DNA of 14,277 bases from Brumimicrobium sp965656195 (GTDB lineage: Bacteria; Bacteroidota; Bacteroidia; Flavobacteriales_D; Crocinitomicaceae), in assembly GCA_965656195.1 (NCBI GenBank), contig CBFHJL010000072.1, forward strand, positions 1 to 14,277. The letters are read 5' to 3'. Position 1 is the stretch's first letter. Every line of letters begins with the position of its first letter. Both the position numbers and the translations under genes were made by a program. The notes beneath the pieces were generated by a model. It searched no databases. It was not told where the DNA came from and was given only the letters and a program-made list of their open reading frames with translations. Positions 1 through 7,763 of the stretch are shown piece after piece.

Positions 1-1074
1 TCCATCCTGAATTACTTGAGGGTCGTTTGGAACAAAGAAAGCTGTTACTGGTTCAGCAAAAAAGAAGAGTAGCATTCCTACACTCGTTAAACCATACATT
101 GCAATCTTAGCACTAAGGTCTCCCACCTTCTCTGCTCTTTTGATCTGTCTTGCACCAATGTTTTGTCCAACTAATGTAGTTGTTGCCATAGCAAAACCTA
201 GAGCAGGGATCACTATCAAACTTAATATTCTTACTCCTATTCCATATGCCGCTACGACTTCACTCCCAAAACCTGTTACCAGGACAATAATAACAGTCAT
301 TGCAGCTGCTCTAGTCGACTGATCCAAACTTGTAGGTATACCTAATCGGAATAATCTTTTCGTCCATTTCCAGTCAAATTTCATCTGTGAAAGATGAATC
401 TTTATACCTCGCTTTCCACGAAATAGAATAGCCAATCCAATGATCGCAGAGATAGCTTGAGTCAAAATACTTGCAACTGCAGCACCTTTCACTCCAAAAC
501 CAGGAATTGGTCCATAACCAAAAATAAAAAGTGGATCTAAGATCAGATTAAGTAAAACTGTAATCAGCACCACATACATTGGTAGCATTACATCCCCTAT
601 TCCACGCATTAAAGACTGAAAGACGAAGAACATAAAAAGGAATATGAAACCAAAAGAGGAAACTTGAAAGTAATCAACAGAATCTTCCAAAATAGGAGGT
701 TGAGCTCCAATTAAACGCATCATTGGTTCTGCCAGAAGATAAGCAATAAGTGCTAGGAAAATAGAAATTATAAATATTACGAAAACTGTCTGTGACGAGC
801 TGTAATCTACCTTCTTCTTGTTTTCAGCACCAAAATACTGAGCAACAATTACAGATCCACCAAGTGTCAATCCACCTCCTAGCGAAAGGACTAGAAATAA
901 AATCGGAAAACTGATACTCACTGAGGCCACTGCATTTGCGCTTAACCTCCCCAACCAAAATGTATCGATTAATTGATAGGTAGTATGTAAAACATTTGCC
1001 AAAATAATAGGCAAGGCAAGTCGGACTAATGAATTTAGAATACTACCCTCCGTTAATTTCCGCTTTTGTTTCAC
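1..1074 (-). CDS. MATE-family efflux transporter (3' end outside window)
   Basis: Inner-membrane multidrug/toxin extrusion antiporter, coupled in this family to Na+ or H+ influx. The 358 codons visible cover roughly the first three quarters of a usual 440-460-residue MATE protein; the C-terminus lies beyond position 1. Visible features are the N-terminal stretch LVRLALPIILANVLHTTYQL, typical of MatE helix 1, then WLGRLSANAVASVSISFPI, GGSVIVAQYFGAENKKK, MRGIGDVMLPM and, opening the second MatE half, RLGIPTSLDQS and ATTTLVGQNIGA. Alternating long hydrophobic helices and short polar loops fit about nine visible membrane segments. The start is a GTG at 1074: an in-frame TGA lies seven codons upstream, no ATG fits between, and an AGGAGA sits 10 nt before the GTG. 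The gene follows the aroB-flavoprotein pair on the same strand after 97 bp and has its own candidate promoter, so it is probably a separate unit. The substrate cannot be inferred. Confidence 0.93.
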   Translation of the reverse strand, partial: MKQKRKLTEGSILNSLVRLALPIILANVLHTTYQLIDTFWLGRLSANAVASVSISFPILFLVLSLGGGLTLGGSVIVAQYFGAENKKKVDYSSSQTVFVIFIISIFLALIAYLLAEPMMRLIGAQPPILEDSVDYFQVSSFGFIFLFMFFVFQSLMRGIGDVMLPMYVVLITVLLNLILDPLFIFGYGPIPGFGVKGAAVASILTQAISAIIGLAILFRGKRGIKIHLSQMKFDWKWTKRLFRLGIPTSLDQSTRAAAMTVIIVLVTGFGSEVVAAYGIGVRILSLIVIPALGFAMATTTLVGQNIGARQIKRAEKVGDLSAKIAMYGLTSVGMLLFFFAEPVTAFFVPNDPQVIQDG

Positions 1075-1084
1075 TATTTGTATT

Positions 1085-1090
1085 TCTCCT
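1085..1090 (-). promoter_or_regulatory. Shine-Dalgarno-like RBS deciding the GTG start of the MATE gene
   Basis: AGGAGA on the minus strand, 10 nt before the GTG at 1074. Canonical ribosome binding sites are uncommon in Bacteroidota, so one next to a GTG codon supports that start. Confidence 0.5.
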
Positions 1091-1105
1091 ATTCAGAACA
1101 AAACA

Positions 1106-1113
1106 CAAAGGTA
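1106..1113 (-). promoter_or_regulatory. Candidate -7 promoter element (TAnnTTTG) for the MATE gene
   Basis: The minus strand reads TACCTTTG, an exact match to the Bacteroidota -7 consensus TAnnTTTG. Transcription would start a few bases downstream, giving a leader of about 25-30 nt that contains the AGGAGA. I find no clear TTG at the expected -33 distance, so this is only half a promoter by sequence. Confidence 0.4.
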
Positions 1114-1171
1114 TAGAGAATGTTTCTTAGAAAACACTTTAATCGATTCTCCTTTACTCAGAGGATATAAT

Positions 1172-2152
1172 TTAAGGTTTTACCATGTAATGTTGAACTG
1201 CAGTTAAGATATCTCGATATGACCAGTGAACTAGATTATCTTCCTCTACAATAGGCAGTCCAGCACTCAACGCCAATTGCTGAACTTTATCGTAGAGCCT
1301 CACATTAGTGTTTCCAAGAGACTTTTGCATTTTTTGTGCTTCTTCAGGATTAAATTGGCCCTTATCTATTAACTGAGTTACTTTATCGGACCAAACGAGG
1401 CAATTTTCTTTAGCTTTTTCAATCTCCGGCATTAACTCTTTCTGGCAATTCTCTATTGAAAAATGATTAATTGGATGGTTAGCGCATTTGTTTAAAAAGC
1501 ATTTTACGATTCCGATAAAAGAGGCACTCATGCACAATCTGGCAAATGTCTCAAATGGTACCTTATGCACTGAATAGGCATTTGGGTTTTGAATCGTATT
1601 AATCGCAAAACTATAGTAATCAGGAATCATTTCTTCCTGAATATCAATTGCATAAGAAGAGGAGTTTCTCAAGCCGAAGATGGGCCACTTTTCATCTGCT
1701 AATTCAACCTGATGGCGAGGGATTACAAATGATTTTACAATTCCTTCTTCATTCTTTGCATTTAAACTAAAAAAAGTTGCGTGTTTAGCTCCTGTACATC
1801 TGGACCAAGATCCGTCAATAGAAAAACCAGTTTCAACTTTAGAAAAGTTACCACTTGTAAATCCACTTCCTGCAATTACTGCTTGATTAGGGAGAAATAT
1901 TTCCTCAGCTGCTTTAGCATTAAAAAAACCAGAAAACCAGTTTGCTCCAGCACCTAGATTCAGTGTCCAACCCATTCCCCCTTGAATCTCAGCAATGCTC
2001 ATCAATTCGAACATGCCATCCCTGAGTGATAGCTCTAAACCGTTGTATACTTTGGGAACAAAAAGCTTGAATAATTTACCTTGGTATAATTCATTCAATC
2101 TAGATTCCGATAAATACGTCTGCTGATATTCCTCAATACTGAATGGCTCCAT
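1172..2152 (-). CDS. Acyl-CoA dehydrogenase-like / group D flavin monooxygenase-like protein
   Basis: A 326-residue protein with the acyl-CoA dehydrogenase fold. The N-terminal helical part (residues 15-85) carries LFVPKVYNGLEL, like the family's 'vP..yGG' segment. The middle beta domain (92-180) has SGFTSGNFSKVETGFSIDGSW and WPIFGLRNSSSYAI, matching the substrate/flavin-facing 'W..fG.r.t.S' strand. The C-terminal helical part ends in WSYRDILTAVQH (310-321), resembling the terminal motif of HsaA/HpaB-type two-component flavin monooxygenases more than that of true beta-oxidation dehydrogenases. At 326 residues it is shorter than the usual 380-400. I see no confident catalytic glutamate, so whether it is a dehydrogenase, a monooxygenase or non-catalytic is open. 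It begins 5 bp after the aroB stop codon and is almost certainly cotranscribed with it, but no shikimate-pathway role for such a protein is known to me. The start ATG at 2152 fits the family N-terminus. Confidence 0.8.
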   Translation of the reverse strand: MEPFSIEEYQQTYLSESRLNELYQGKLFKLFVPKVYNGLELSLRDGMFELMSIAEIQGGMGWTLNLGAGANWFSGFFNAKAAEEIFLPNQAVIAGSGFTSGNFSKVETGFSIDGSWSRCTGAKHATFFSLNAKNEEGIVKSFVIPRHQVELADEKWPIFGLRNSSSYAIDIQEEMIPDYYSFAINTIQNPNAYSVHKVPFETFARLCMSASFIGIVKCFLNKCANHPINHFSIENCQKELMPEIEKAKENCLVWSDKVTQLIDKGQFNPEEAQKMQKSLGNTNVRLYDKVQQLALSAGLPIVEEDNLVHWSYRDILTAVQHYMVKP

Positions 2153-2157
2153 TGCGC

Positions 2158-3219
2158 TTATCCTTTAATATAAATTTTGAGTGCTTGAAACATCTGTTCC
2201 TCTGAAACTTTTCCGTCAATGATCGAATCTCCTAATGACTTAATCAACGTGCAATTTAAGTAGTTAGAGGTGTTCTTTTTATCTTGTCTCATCAATTCGA
2301 TCAATTGCTCTATCTGTTGATCGTTGATGGGAGCTTTCCCGTAAATTTCAAACATATCAGTGGCGATAGAATGGCATACTTCGGAGTCAAGTCCCACTAA
2401 TTCTCTCGAAATAGCAGCCTCGACAACCATACCCCAGGCAACACAATCTCCGTGCGTTACAGCTATCTCATTTTGAATACAATACCCCTCAATAGCATGC
2501 CCTACAGTATGACCAAAGTTTAGTTTTTTTCGCTCTCCCTTCTCATTAGGGTCTCTATCTACAATATCAGCTTTCAATTGAACAGCCCTGCTAATAAAAT
2601 CGATATTAGTGAATTCCTCTGTTTTTATACACTCTTTATAGAACTGCTCATCACTGATTAGCCCATGCTTAATCATTTCTGCTCTTCCCGACCTCACTTC
2701 AAACTCAGGTAATGTAGCCAAGAAAATTGGATCACAAATGGTAATCTCTGGCAATGTAAATGTTCCCAGTTGATTTTTCCATGGAGATAAATTCACACCT
2801 GTTTTGCCTCCAACGGAAGCATCTACCATAGATAAAAGAGTTGTTGGAATATTTATAAAAGGAATGCCTCTTTTATACACGGATGCAATAAAACCACCCA
2901 TATCAGTAACTACTCCACCCCCAAGGTTAATAATCAAATCTCCCCTTTTGATTTTATATTCGCTTAGCGCTTGCCACACTTGAAAACATAACTCCATAGA
3001 CTTATTCTGTTCTCCTGTTGGAAGTACTATAACTTCAGCTTCTTTTAAATTCTCGAAACTTGTTAACAAGTATGGCCAACAGTGCTCCTGCGTATTTTCA
3101 TCGACAATTACGATTTTTGAAGCATTGGCAAACTTATCATCTAATAACTTATCAAATTGAGAATCAATCAATGAGCCAATTTCAACATTGTTTTTTTTAC
3201 TTTCAATCTTTCTAATCAT
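2158..3219 (-). CDS. aroB: 3-dehydroquinate synthase
   Basis: Second step of the shikimate pathway: NAD- and metal-dependent conversion of DAHP to 3-dehydroquinate in the cytoplasm. The 353-residue product has the family landmarks in order: PTGEQNKS, the NAD-binding NLGGGVVTDMGGF (around 98-110), IPTTLLSMVDASVGGKTGVN (124-143), the metal/substrate segment GRAEMIKHGL with Glu181, then LNFGHTVGHAIE (His237, His241) and THGD (His256). These are the Glu and His residues that bind the divalent metal in this family. An in-frame ATG ten codons further upstream (3249) exists, but the added residues (MLSSCNKWIK) are not family-like and would crowd the promoter, so I take the ATG at 3219. The gene is divergent from proline dehydrogenase, with a candidate promoter at 3252-3280. 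It is followed closely by the flavoprotein gene. Confidence 0.97.
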   Translation of the reverse strand: MIRKIESKKNNVEIGSLIDSQFDKLLDDKFANASKIVIVDENTQEHCWPYLLTSFENLKEAEVIVLPTGEQNKSMELCFQVWQALSEYKIKRGDLIINLGGGVVTDMGGFIASVYKRGIPFINIPTTLLSMVDASVGGKTGVNLSPWKNQLGTFTLPEITICDPIFLATLPEFEVRSGRAEMIKHGLISDEQFYKECIKTEEFTNIDFISRAVQLKADIVDRDPNEKGERKKLNFGHTVGHAIEGYCIQNEIAVTHGDCVAWGMVVEAAISRELVGLDSEVCHSIATDMFEIYGKAPINDQQIEQLIELMRQDKKNTSNYLNCTLIKSLGDSIIDGKVSEEQMFQALKIYIKG

Positions 3220-3251
3220 CTTTATCCACTTGTTGCACGAACTTAACAAAA

Positions 3252-3280
3252 CAATAATAATTAAAACACTTTGGTTACAA
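3252..3280 (-). promoter_or_regulatory. Candidate aroB promoter (TTG-N18-TATTATTG)
   Basis: On the minus strand a TTG (3280-3278) is followed after 18 bp by TATTATTG (3259-3252), one mismatch from the Bacteroidota -7 box TAnnTTTG. The predicted transcription start is near 3247, giving a leader of about 28 nt to the ATG at 3219. This supports the shorter aroB start, because the 3249 ATG would lie at or before the transcript start. Confidence 0.45.
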
Positions 3281-3286
3281 TTACTA

Positions 3287-3316
3287 TTGGAAAATTAAAT
3301 TGAGCCATTAATTTTG
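3287..3316 (+). promoter_or_regulatory. Strong candidate promoter for proline dehydrogenase
   Basis: TTG at 3287-3289, 19 bp spacer, then TAATTTTG at 3309-3316, an exact TAnnTTTG. This is the best Bacteroidota-type promoter in the window. The box ends only 4 nt before the ATG at 3321, so the transcript would begin at or next to the start codon. Its -33 element lies 6 bp from that of the divergent aroB promoter. Confidence 0.6.
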
Positions 3317-3320
3317 CGAC

Positions 3321-4493
3321 ATGATATCTTTTGACGATACAGAAATAGCATTTAAGTATAAGTCTACCAGAGACCTTAAACGTGCCTACACAATGTTTAA
3401 GTTGGTTGGGAAAGCTTGGCTTGTTCGTTTCGGTAAATGGATAACACCTATCGCCTTCAAGCTGAGGTTACCGATTCAAGGTATTATTAAAGCAACTATA
3501 TTTCGTCAATTCTGCGGAGGTGAGTCTATCGAAGACTGTGATGCAACCATAAAAACATTGATGGACTACAATGTTGGAACAATTCTAGACTATTCAGTAG
3601 AAGGGATGTCAATTGAAAGTGATTTCGATGGAACCTGCGAAGAAATAATTGGAACAATCAAGAAGGCAAAAGGAAATAAAGCTGTTCCTTTTGCTGTATT
3701 TAAAGTAACTGGAATAAGTCGTCATGGATTGTTAGAAAAACTTAATGATCCAAATGCAGATATCACACCGGAAGAAAGAAGTGAATTTGCTGCTGTCGTA
3801 AAAAGAGTAGATCGCATTTGTGAATACGCATATGATGCTGAAACACCTGTTTTTATAGATGCCGAAGAATCATGGATTCAAAATACAATCGATAGGCTGG
3901 CTGAGTCTATGATGGTCAAATACAACAAGGATAAAGCGATTGTTTACAATACATTCCAAATGTACCGTCATGACCGCTTAGATTATCTAGGAGAAAAACT
4001 AGAAGAGGCAAAACGTGAAGGTTTCAAGATCGGTGCTAAAGTTGTTCGAGGGGCCTACATGGAAAAAGAGAGAGACCGCGCTGCGGAGATGGACTACCCT
4101 TCACCTATACAACCTGATAAAATTACCTGTGACCAAGACTTTGATGCTGCGCTTGAACTCTTAATTCAAAACCTTGAATATAATGCGTTCTGCTGCGGTA
4201 CTCACAATGAAGAAAGTAATATTCTTCTTGCCGAGCTCATGAAGAAATACAATGTTTCTCAAAGAGATGAACGGGTCTATTTTGCTCAATTACTAGGTAT
4301 GTCAGACCATATCTCATTTAATTTAGCACACGAATCATATCAGGTGGCTAAATATGTTCCTTACGGACCGGTAAAAGACGTAATGCCTTATTTATTGAGA
4401 AGAGCGGATGAAAACACATCTGTAGCCGGACAAACAGGACGCGAACTTCAGTTGATCTCTAAGGAGTGGCGAAGACGGAAGGGTAAGAAGTAA
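3321..4493 (+). CDS. Proline dehydrogenase (FAD-dependent)
   Basis: Oxidises L-proline to delta-1-pyrroline-5-carboxylate using FAD, passing electrons to the respiratory quinone pool; first step of proline breakdown, usually membrane-associated. The 390-residue protein is a stand-alone (non-PutA) enzyme. Visible barrel motifs are FIDAEESW (178-185), the counterpart of the PutA 'IDAEE' strand; AKVVRGAYMEKER (239-251); GTHNEESN (293-300); and the proline-binding signature YLLRRADEN (357-365), whose paired arginines grip the substrate carboxylate. The N-terminus, with DDTEIAFKYKS, resembles what I recall of other Bacteroidota ProDHs, so I keep the ATG at 3321 although the promoter leaves almost no leader. 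No P5C dehydrogenase gene is present. The stop codon (TAA, 4491-4493) abuts the Tex stop codon on the other strand with no spacer. Confidence 0.95.
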   Translation: MISFDDTEIAFKYKSTRDLKRAYTMFKLVGKAWLVRFGKWITPIAFKLRLPIQGIIKATIFRQFCGGESIEDCDATIKTLMDYNVGTILDYSVEGMSIESDFDGTCEEIIGTIKKAKGNKAVPFAVFKVTGISRHGLLEKLNDPNADITPEERSEFAAVVKRVDRICEYAYDAETPVFIDAEESWIQNTIDRLAESMMVKYNKDKAIVYNTFQMYRHDRLDYLGEKLEEAKREGFKIGAKVVRGAYMEKERDRAAEMDYPSPIQPDKITCDQDFDAALELLIQNLEYNAFCCGTHNEESNILLAELMKKYNVSQRDERVYFAQLLGMSDHISFNLAHESYQVAKYVPYGPVKDVMPYLLRRADENTSVAGQTGRELQLISKEWRRRKGKK

Positions 4494-6602
4494 TCAAACC
4501 CTCCTCAATCCTATCCTATTCCTTCCAACATCGATTTGTATCACTTCAACAGTAACATGTTCATGTAATTTGATATGATCTGAAGGATGTTCTACATAGG
4601 TCTCAGCCAATTGTGACTTATGAATCAGTCCGTTTTGTTTAATACCAATATTTACAAAGGCTCCGAAATCAGTTACGTTGGTCACAATACCATTTAGTGT
4701 TTTCCCAACAGTAAGATCTTCGATTGTCTTCACAGTGCTATCAAATTCCAAAACTTTAATTTTCTGACGTGGGTCTCTTCCTGGTTTTTTTAACTCCTGA
4801 ATTAAGTCATTGAAAAGGAATTCATCAACATAGGGAAAGTCCGTTCTCTTTAAACTTTCGAGTAATTCTTTATTCCCAATAAAGTTCTCAAGGTCCTCTC
4901 CTACCTGCTTTACCATTTTTTTAACTGTAGCATAAGACTCAGGGTGTACAGCAGAATTATCAAGTAAATTGTCACCCTCTGGAATGCGTAAAAATCCGGC
5001 GCACTGTTCAAAGGCCTTATCGCCTAAACGAGGAACTTTCTTTAAAGCTGTTCTGGTTTTATACGGTCCGTTTTCCTTTCTATATTCGACAACACTTTGC
5101 GCTAATGAGGGACCAAGTCCTGACACATAAGCCAATAGATAAGATGATGCTGTATTTACATTAACACCAACTTGATTTACACAGGATATTACAACTTCAT
5201 CCAAACTATCTTTCAACAATTGTTGATTTACTTCATGCTGATACTGACCTACTCCTATTGATTTGGGATCAATCTTAACTAATTCTGCTAAAGGGTCCAT
5301 TAATCGTCTTCCGATCGAAACAGCTCCTCTAACAGTGACATCATATTGAGGAAACTCCTCACGCCCGATTTTACTTGCGCTATAAATCGAAGCACCATCT
5401 TCCGACACTACAAACACACTGATATCGCGGTCAAAATGAACACGTTTAACCATGTATTCAGTTTCACGACTCGCTGTTCCGTTACCAATTGCGATAGCAT
5501 CTATTTTATAGGCTTGAACTAACTGAAACAACTTACTCTGTGCTTTTGAAATCTCTTTTTGTGGAGCGTGGGGATATATAGTCTCATTGGTCAAAATATC
5601 TCCTGATTCATCTAAACATACCACCTTACAACCCGTTCTAAATCCGGGGTCAATCGCAAGTATTCGTTTTTTACCAAGTGGTGCAGAAAGCATCAATTGT
5701 CTCAGGTTATCTGCAAATACCTTTATCGCTGCTAGGTCCGCCTGACTTTTCTTTTCGGCTAAAGCTTCGTTCTCCATAGAAGGATGGATCAATCGTTTAA
5801 AAGCATCTTGATACGCCTTTCTTACTTCATCAGAAGCTTCATTATTGCCCTTAATAAAGAATCGTTCGCAAAGGTTAAATACACGTTCTTCGTCAACAAC
5901 TACTTTGGAGCGTAACAAGCCTTCATCCGAAGCTCTATGGATAGCCAAAAATCGATATGAGGGTACTTTTTTGAGTGATTGTTTGAAGTCAAAATAATCG
6001 CTGTACTTTTCTGCTTCTGCTTTTTTAGTTCCTACAACTTTTGACTGAAGCAATCCATGATCCTGATACATTGATCTTATCTTCGATCGCAATGCAATAT
6101 TCTCATTCACCCATTCTGCTATGATATCTCTCGCTCCTTCAAGGGCATCATCAACGGAGTTTACTTCTCCCTTCACAAAACGTTCAGCAGCATTAATAAT
6201 ATCTTGGTTATTTTGAGCCATAAGAATCTTTGCAAGACCTTCTAGTCCCTTTTTACGGGCTTTTTCCGCTCTTGTTTGTCTCTTCTTTTTGTATGGAAGG
6301 TAGAGGTCTTCCAATAGATTTAGGTCAAAAGTTGTTTCGATTTGATGTTTAAGATCATCCGTAAGCTTTTCTTGTTCTTCAATTGCTTTGAGGATTGTAT
6401 CTTGTCTTTTTGATATTTGGTCATAGCGCTGTGACTCTTCACGTATATCACCAATCTGAACTTCATCTAAACCTCCTGTCGCTTCTTTTCTATATCGGGC
6501 AATGAATGGTGTCGTTGCCCCGTCAGCAATTAACTTCAAAACAGCCTGTATTTGATTTTCGCGAATTCGGGTTTGTTGATGAATGAATTGAGCTGTTGTC
6601 AT
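4494..6602 (-). CDS. tex: Tex-family RNA-binding protein with S1 domain
   Basis: Cytoplasmic nucleic-acid-binding protein of the Tex/Spt6-like family, linked in other bacteria to transcription and RNA metabolism. The 702-residue product shows the full order of parts: N-terminal helical domain with TPFIARYRKEATGGLDE (31-47) and DLYLPYKKKRQTRAEKA (99-115); YqgF/RNase H-like domain with AIDPGFRTGCK (316-326), IGNGTASRETE (372-382) and SEDGASIYSAS (400-410); GRRLMDPLAELVKIDPKSIG (431-450); tandem helix-hairpin-helix region (about 490-545); and a C-terminal S1 domain (about 632-701) with VTNVTDFGAFVNIG. An in-frame ATG 32 codons upstream (6698) gives a non-family extension that would overlap the divergent CoA-transferase gene. 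The conserved MTTAQFIHQQ start at 6602 is preferred. The gene stands alone on its strand between two genes on the other strand. Confidence 0.96.
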   Translation of the reverse strand: MTTAQFIHQQTRIRENQIQAVLKLIADGATTPFIARYRKEATGGLDEVQIGDIREESQRYDQISKRQDTILKAIEEQEKLTDDLKHQIETTFDLNLLEDLYLPYKKKRQTRAEKARKKGLEGLAKILMAQNNQDIINAAERFVKGEVNSVDDALEGARDIIAEWVNENIALRSKIRSMYQDHGLLQSKVVGTKKAEAEKYSDYFDFKQSLKKVPSYRFLAIHRASDEGLLRSKVVVDEERVFNLCERFFIKGNNEASDEVRKAYQDAFKRLIHPSMENEALAEKKSQADLAAIKVFADNLRQLMLSAPLGKKRILAIDPGFRTGCKVVCLDESGDILTNETIYPHAPQKEISKAQSKLFQLVQAYKIDAIAIGNGTASRETEYMVKRVHFDRDISVFVVSEDGASIYSASKIGREEFPQYDVTVRGAVSIGRRLMDPLAELVKIDPKSIGVGQYQHEVNQQLLKDSLDEVVISCVNQVGVNVNTASSYLLAYVSGLGPSLAQSVVEYRKENGPYKTRTALKKVPRLGDKAFEQCAGFLRIPEGDNLLDNSAVHPESYATVKKMVKQVGEDLENFIGNKELLESLKRTDFPYVDEFLFNDLIQELKKPGRDPRQKIKVLEFDSTVKTIEDLTVGKTLNGIVTNVTDFGAFVNIGIKQNGLIHKSQLAETYVEHPSDHIKLHEHVTVEVIQIDVGRNRIGLRRV

Positions 6603-6674
6603 TATTGTATATTTGTTGAAAGGCAAAATAAATAAAATTGTTTGCTTTTTACTCAATTTGATCTTAGTACTGTG
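6603..6674. other. Divergent intergenic gap, tex / CoA-transferase
   Basis: 72 AT-rich bp that must hold the promoters of both genes. Toward the CoA-transferase there is TCAATTTG at 6653-6660 (one mismatch to TAnnTTTG), and toward tex a TTATTTTG (one mismatch), but neither has a TTG at the right distance. No operator-like palindrome is evident. Confidence 0.35.
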
Positions 6675-7763
6675 ATGAAAAAAAATTCTGTTTTTCAAGA
6701 TTTAAAAATAATTGACCTATCAACTGTTTTAGCAGGACCTTCTGTAGGAACTTTTTTCGCTGAGTTAGGTGCAGACGTAGTCAAAATTGAACACCCTGAA
6801 TTCCCGGATGCTACGCGATCTTGGAAATTGAAAAGCGAATCAAAAGACTCACCCGTTTCTGCTTATTTTTCGAGTATAAACTTGGGAAAGAAGTATTTAA
6901 AACTAGATCTTAAGAACGAAAAGCATCATGCTCGTCTAATGGAGTTAGTAAATTCCGCAGATGTTGTTTTGATGAATTTCAAAAAGGGCGGACAAGAAAA
7001 GTTAAATATTACTGACGCTGAACTTCGAAAAACGAATGAAAAACTGATCATTGGAAAAATCAGTGGATTTGGTGATGAAAGTGATCGCGTAGCCTATGAT
7101 CTAATTTTACAAGCAGAAAGTGGGTTCATGTCTATGAACGGAACATCAAATAGTGGACCCGTAAAAATGCCTATCGCATTAATCGATATATTGGCTGCTC
7201 ATCACTTAAAAGAAGGATTGCTTATAGAGTTATTACAACGAGAACGACATGGGTCTGATTATAAAGGTTCGAGTATTAGTGTGTCGCTCTATGATGCTGC
7301 GATTTGCTCTTTGGTTAATCAAGCATCAAACTACTTGATGGCAGGAAAAATACCAGAACGAATTGGATCGTTGCATCCCAACATTGCTCCTTATGGTGAA
7401 CTTTTCACTACGAAAGATGGTAAAACAATAACATTCGCAATTGGAAGCAACAAGCACTTTGAGAAACTTTGCCGTTACTTAAAGAAAGAAGAACTGATCA
7501 ATGATAGCAGATTTGAATCCACTCTGGCAAGGGTTATAAATCGCAGTAGATTACAAGAGCTGCTTAGACCTGCCGTTAAAGCTGTCGAAGCGTCGGAAAT
7601 ACTAGGTGACTTGAATCATAAATTCGTCCCTTGTGGCGAAGTAAAAAATTTAGAAGATGTTTTTAAACAATCAGAAGCAAGAGATCTCGTTCGCGAAGAA
7701 ATTATTGAAAATGTAAAAACGCAACGTGTAACTTCTATTGGTTTTAAAAAGTCTAATCAATAA
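6675..7763 (+). CDS. Class III CoA-transferase (CaiB/BaiF family)
   Basis: Cytoplasmic enzyme family that moves CoA between carboxylic acids (formyl-CoA:oxalate, carnitine and similar transferases; racemases share the fold). The 362-residue protein opens with the family hallmark KIIDLSTVLAGPSVGTFFAE (11-30) and LGADVVKIEHPE (31-42). It continues with YFSSINLGKKYLKLDLKN (64-81), DVVLMNFKKGG (96-106) and YDLILQAESGFMSMNG (141-156). Then comes MPIALIDILAAHHLKEG (165-181), whose Asp171 aligns with the catalytic aspartate that forms the acyl anhydride. The small domain (about 205-330) includes HPNIAPYGELFTTKDGKTI, and GEVKNLEDVF follows. The first in-frame ATG (6642) adds 11 residues; MKKNSVFQDLK at 6675 is the likelier start because the family motif follows directly. 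No partner enzyme lies next to it, so the substrate is unknown. Its last 11 bp overlap the thioredoxin-like gene on the other strand. Confidence 0.92.
   Translation: MKKNSVFQDLKIIDLSTVLAGPSVGTFFAELGADVVKIEHPEFPDATRSWKLKSESKDSPVSAYFSSINLGKKYLKLDLKNEKHHARLMELVNSADVVLMNFKKGGQEKLNITDAELRKTNEKLIIGKISGFGDESDRVAYDLILQAESGFMSMNGTSNSGPVKMPIALIDILAAHHLKEGLLIELLQRERHGSDYKGSSISVSLYDAAICSLVNQASNYLMAGKIPERIGSLHPNIAPYGELFTTKDGKTITFAIGSNKHFEKLCRYLKKEELINDSRFESTLARVINRSRLQELLRPAVKAVEASEILGDLNHKFVPCGEVKNLEDVFKQSEARDLVREEIIENVKTQRVTSIGFKKSNQ

Larger units (their letters stand above)
1075..1171 (-). other. Intergenic gap between the flavoprotein and MATE genes
   Basis: 97 bp holding the candidate MATE promoter and RBS. 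No strong GC-rich hairpin followed by a T-run is visible, so I cannot point to an intrinsic terminator for the upstream aroB unit. Confidence 0.5.

Noticed and set aside
140..322. Open frame of 60 codons on the plus strand
   Set aside because: Lies antisense inside the clearly coding MATE gene; no family resemblance and no start signal.
3220..3249. Ten-residue N-terminal extension of AroB
   Set aside because: The residues are not family-like and the ATG at 3249 coincides with the predicted transcription start.
6603..6698. 32-residue N-terminal extension of Tex, with the overlapping 11-residue extension of the CoA-transferase (6642-6674)
   Set aside because: Neither extension resembles its family, and together they would remove the whole divergent promoter gap. 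Shorter starts match the family N-termini.
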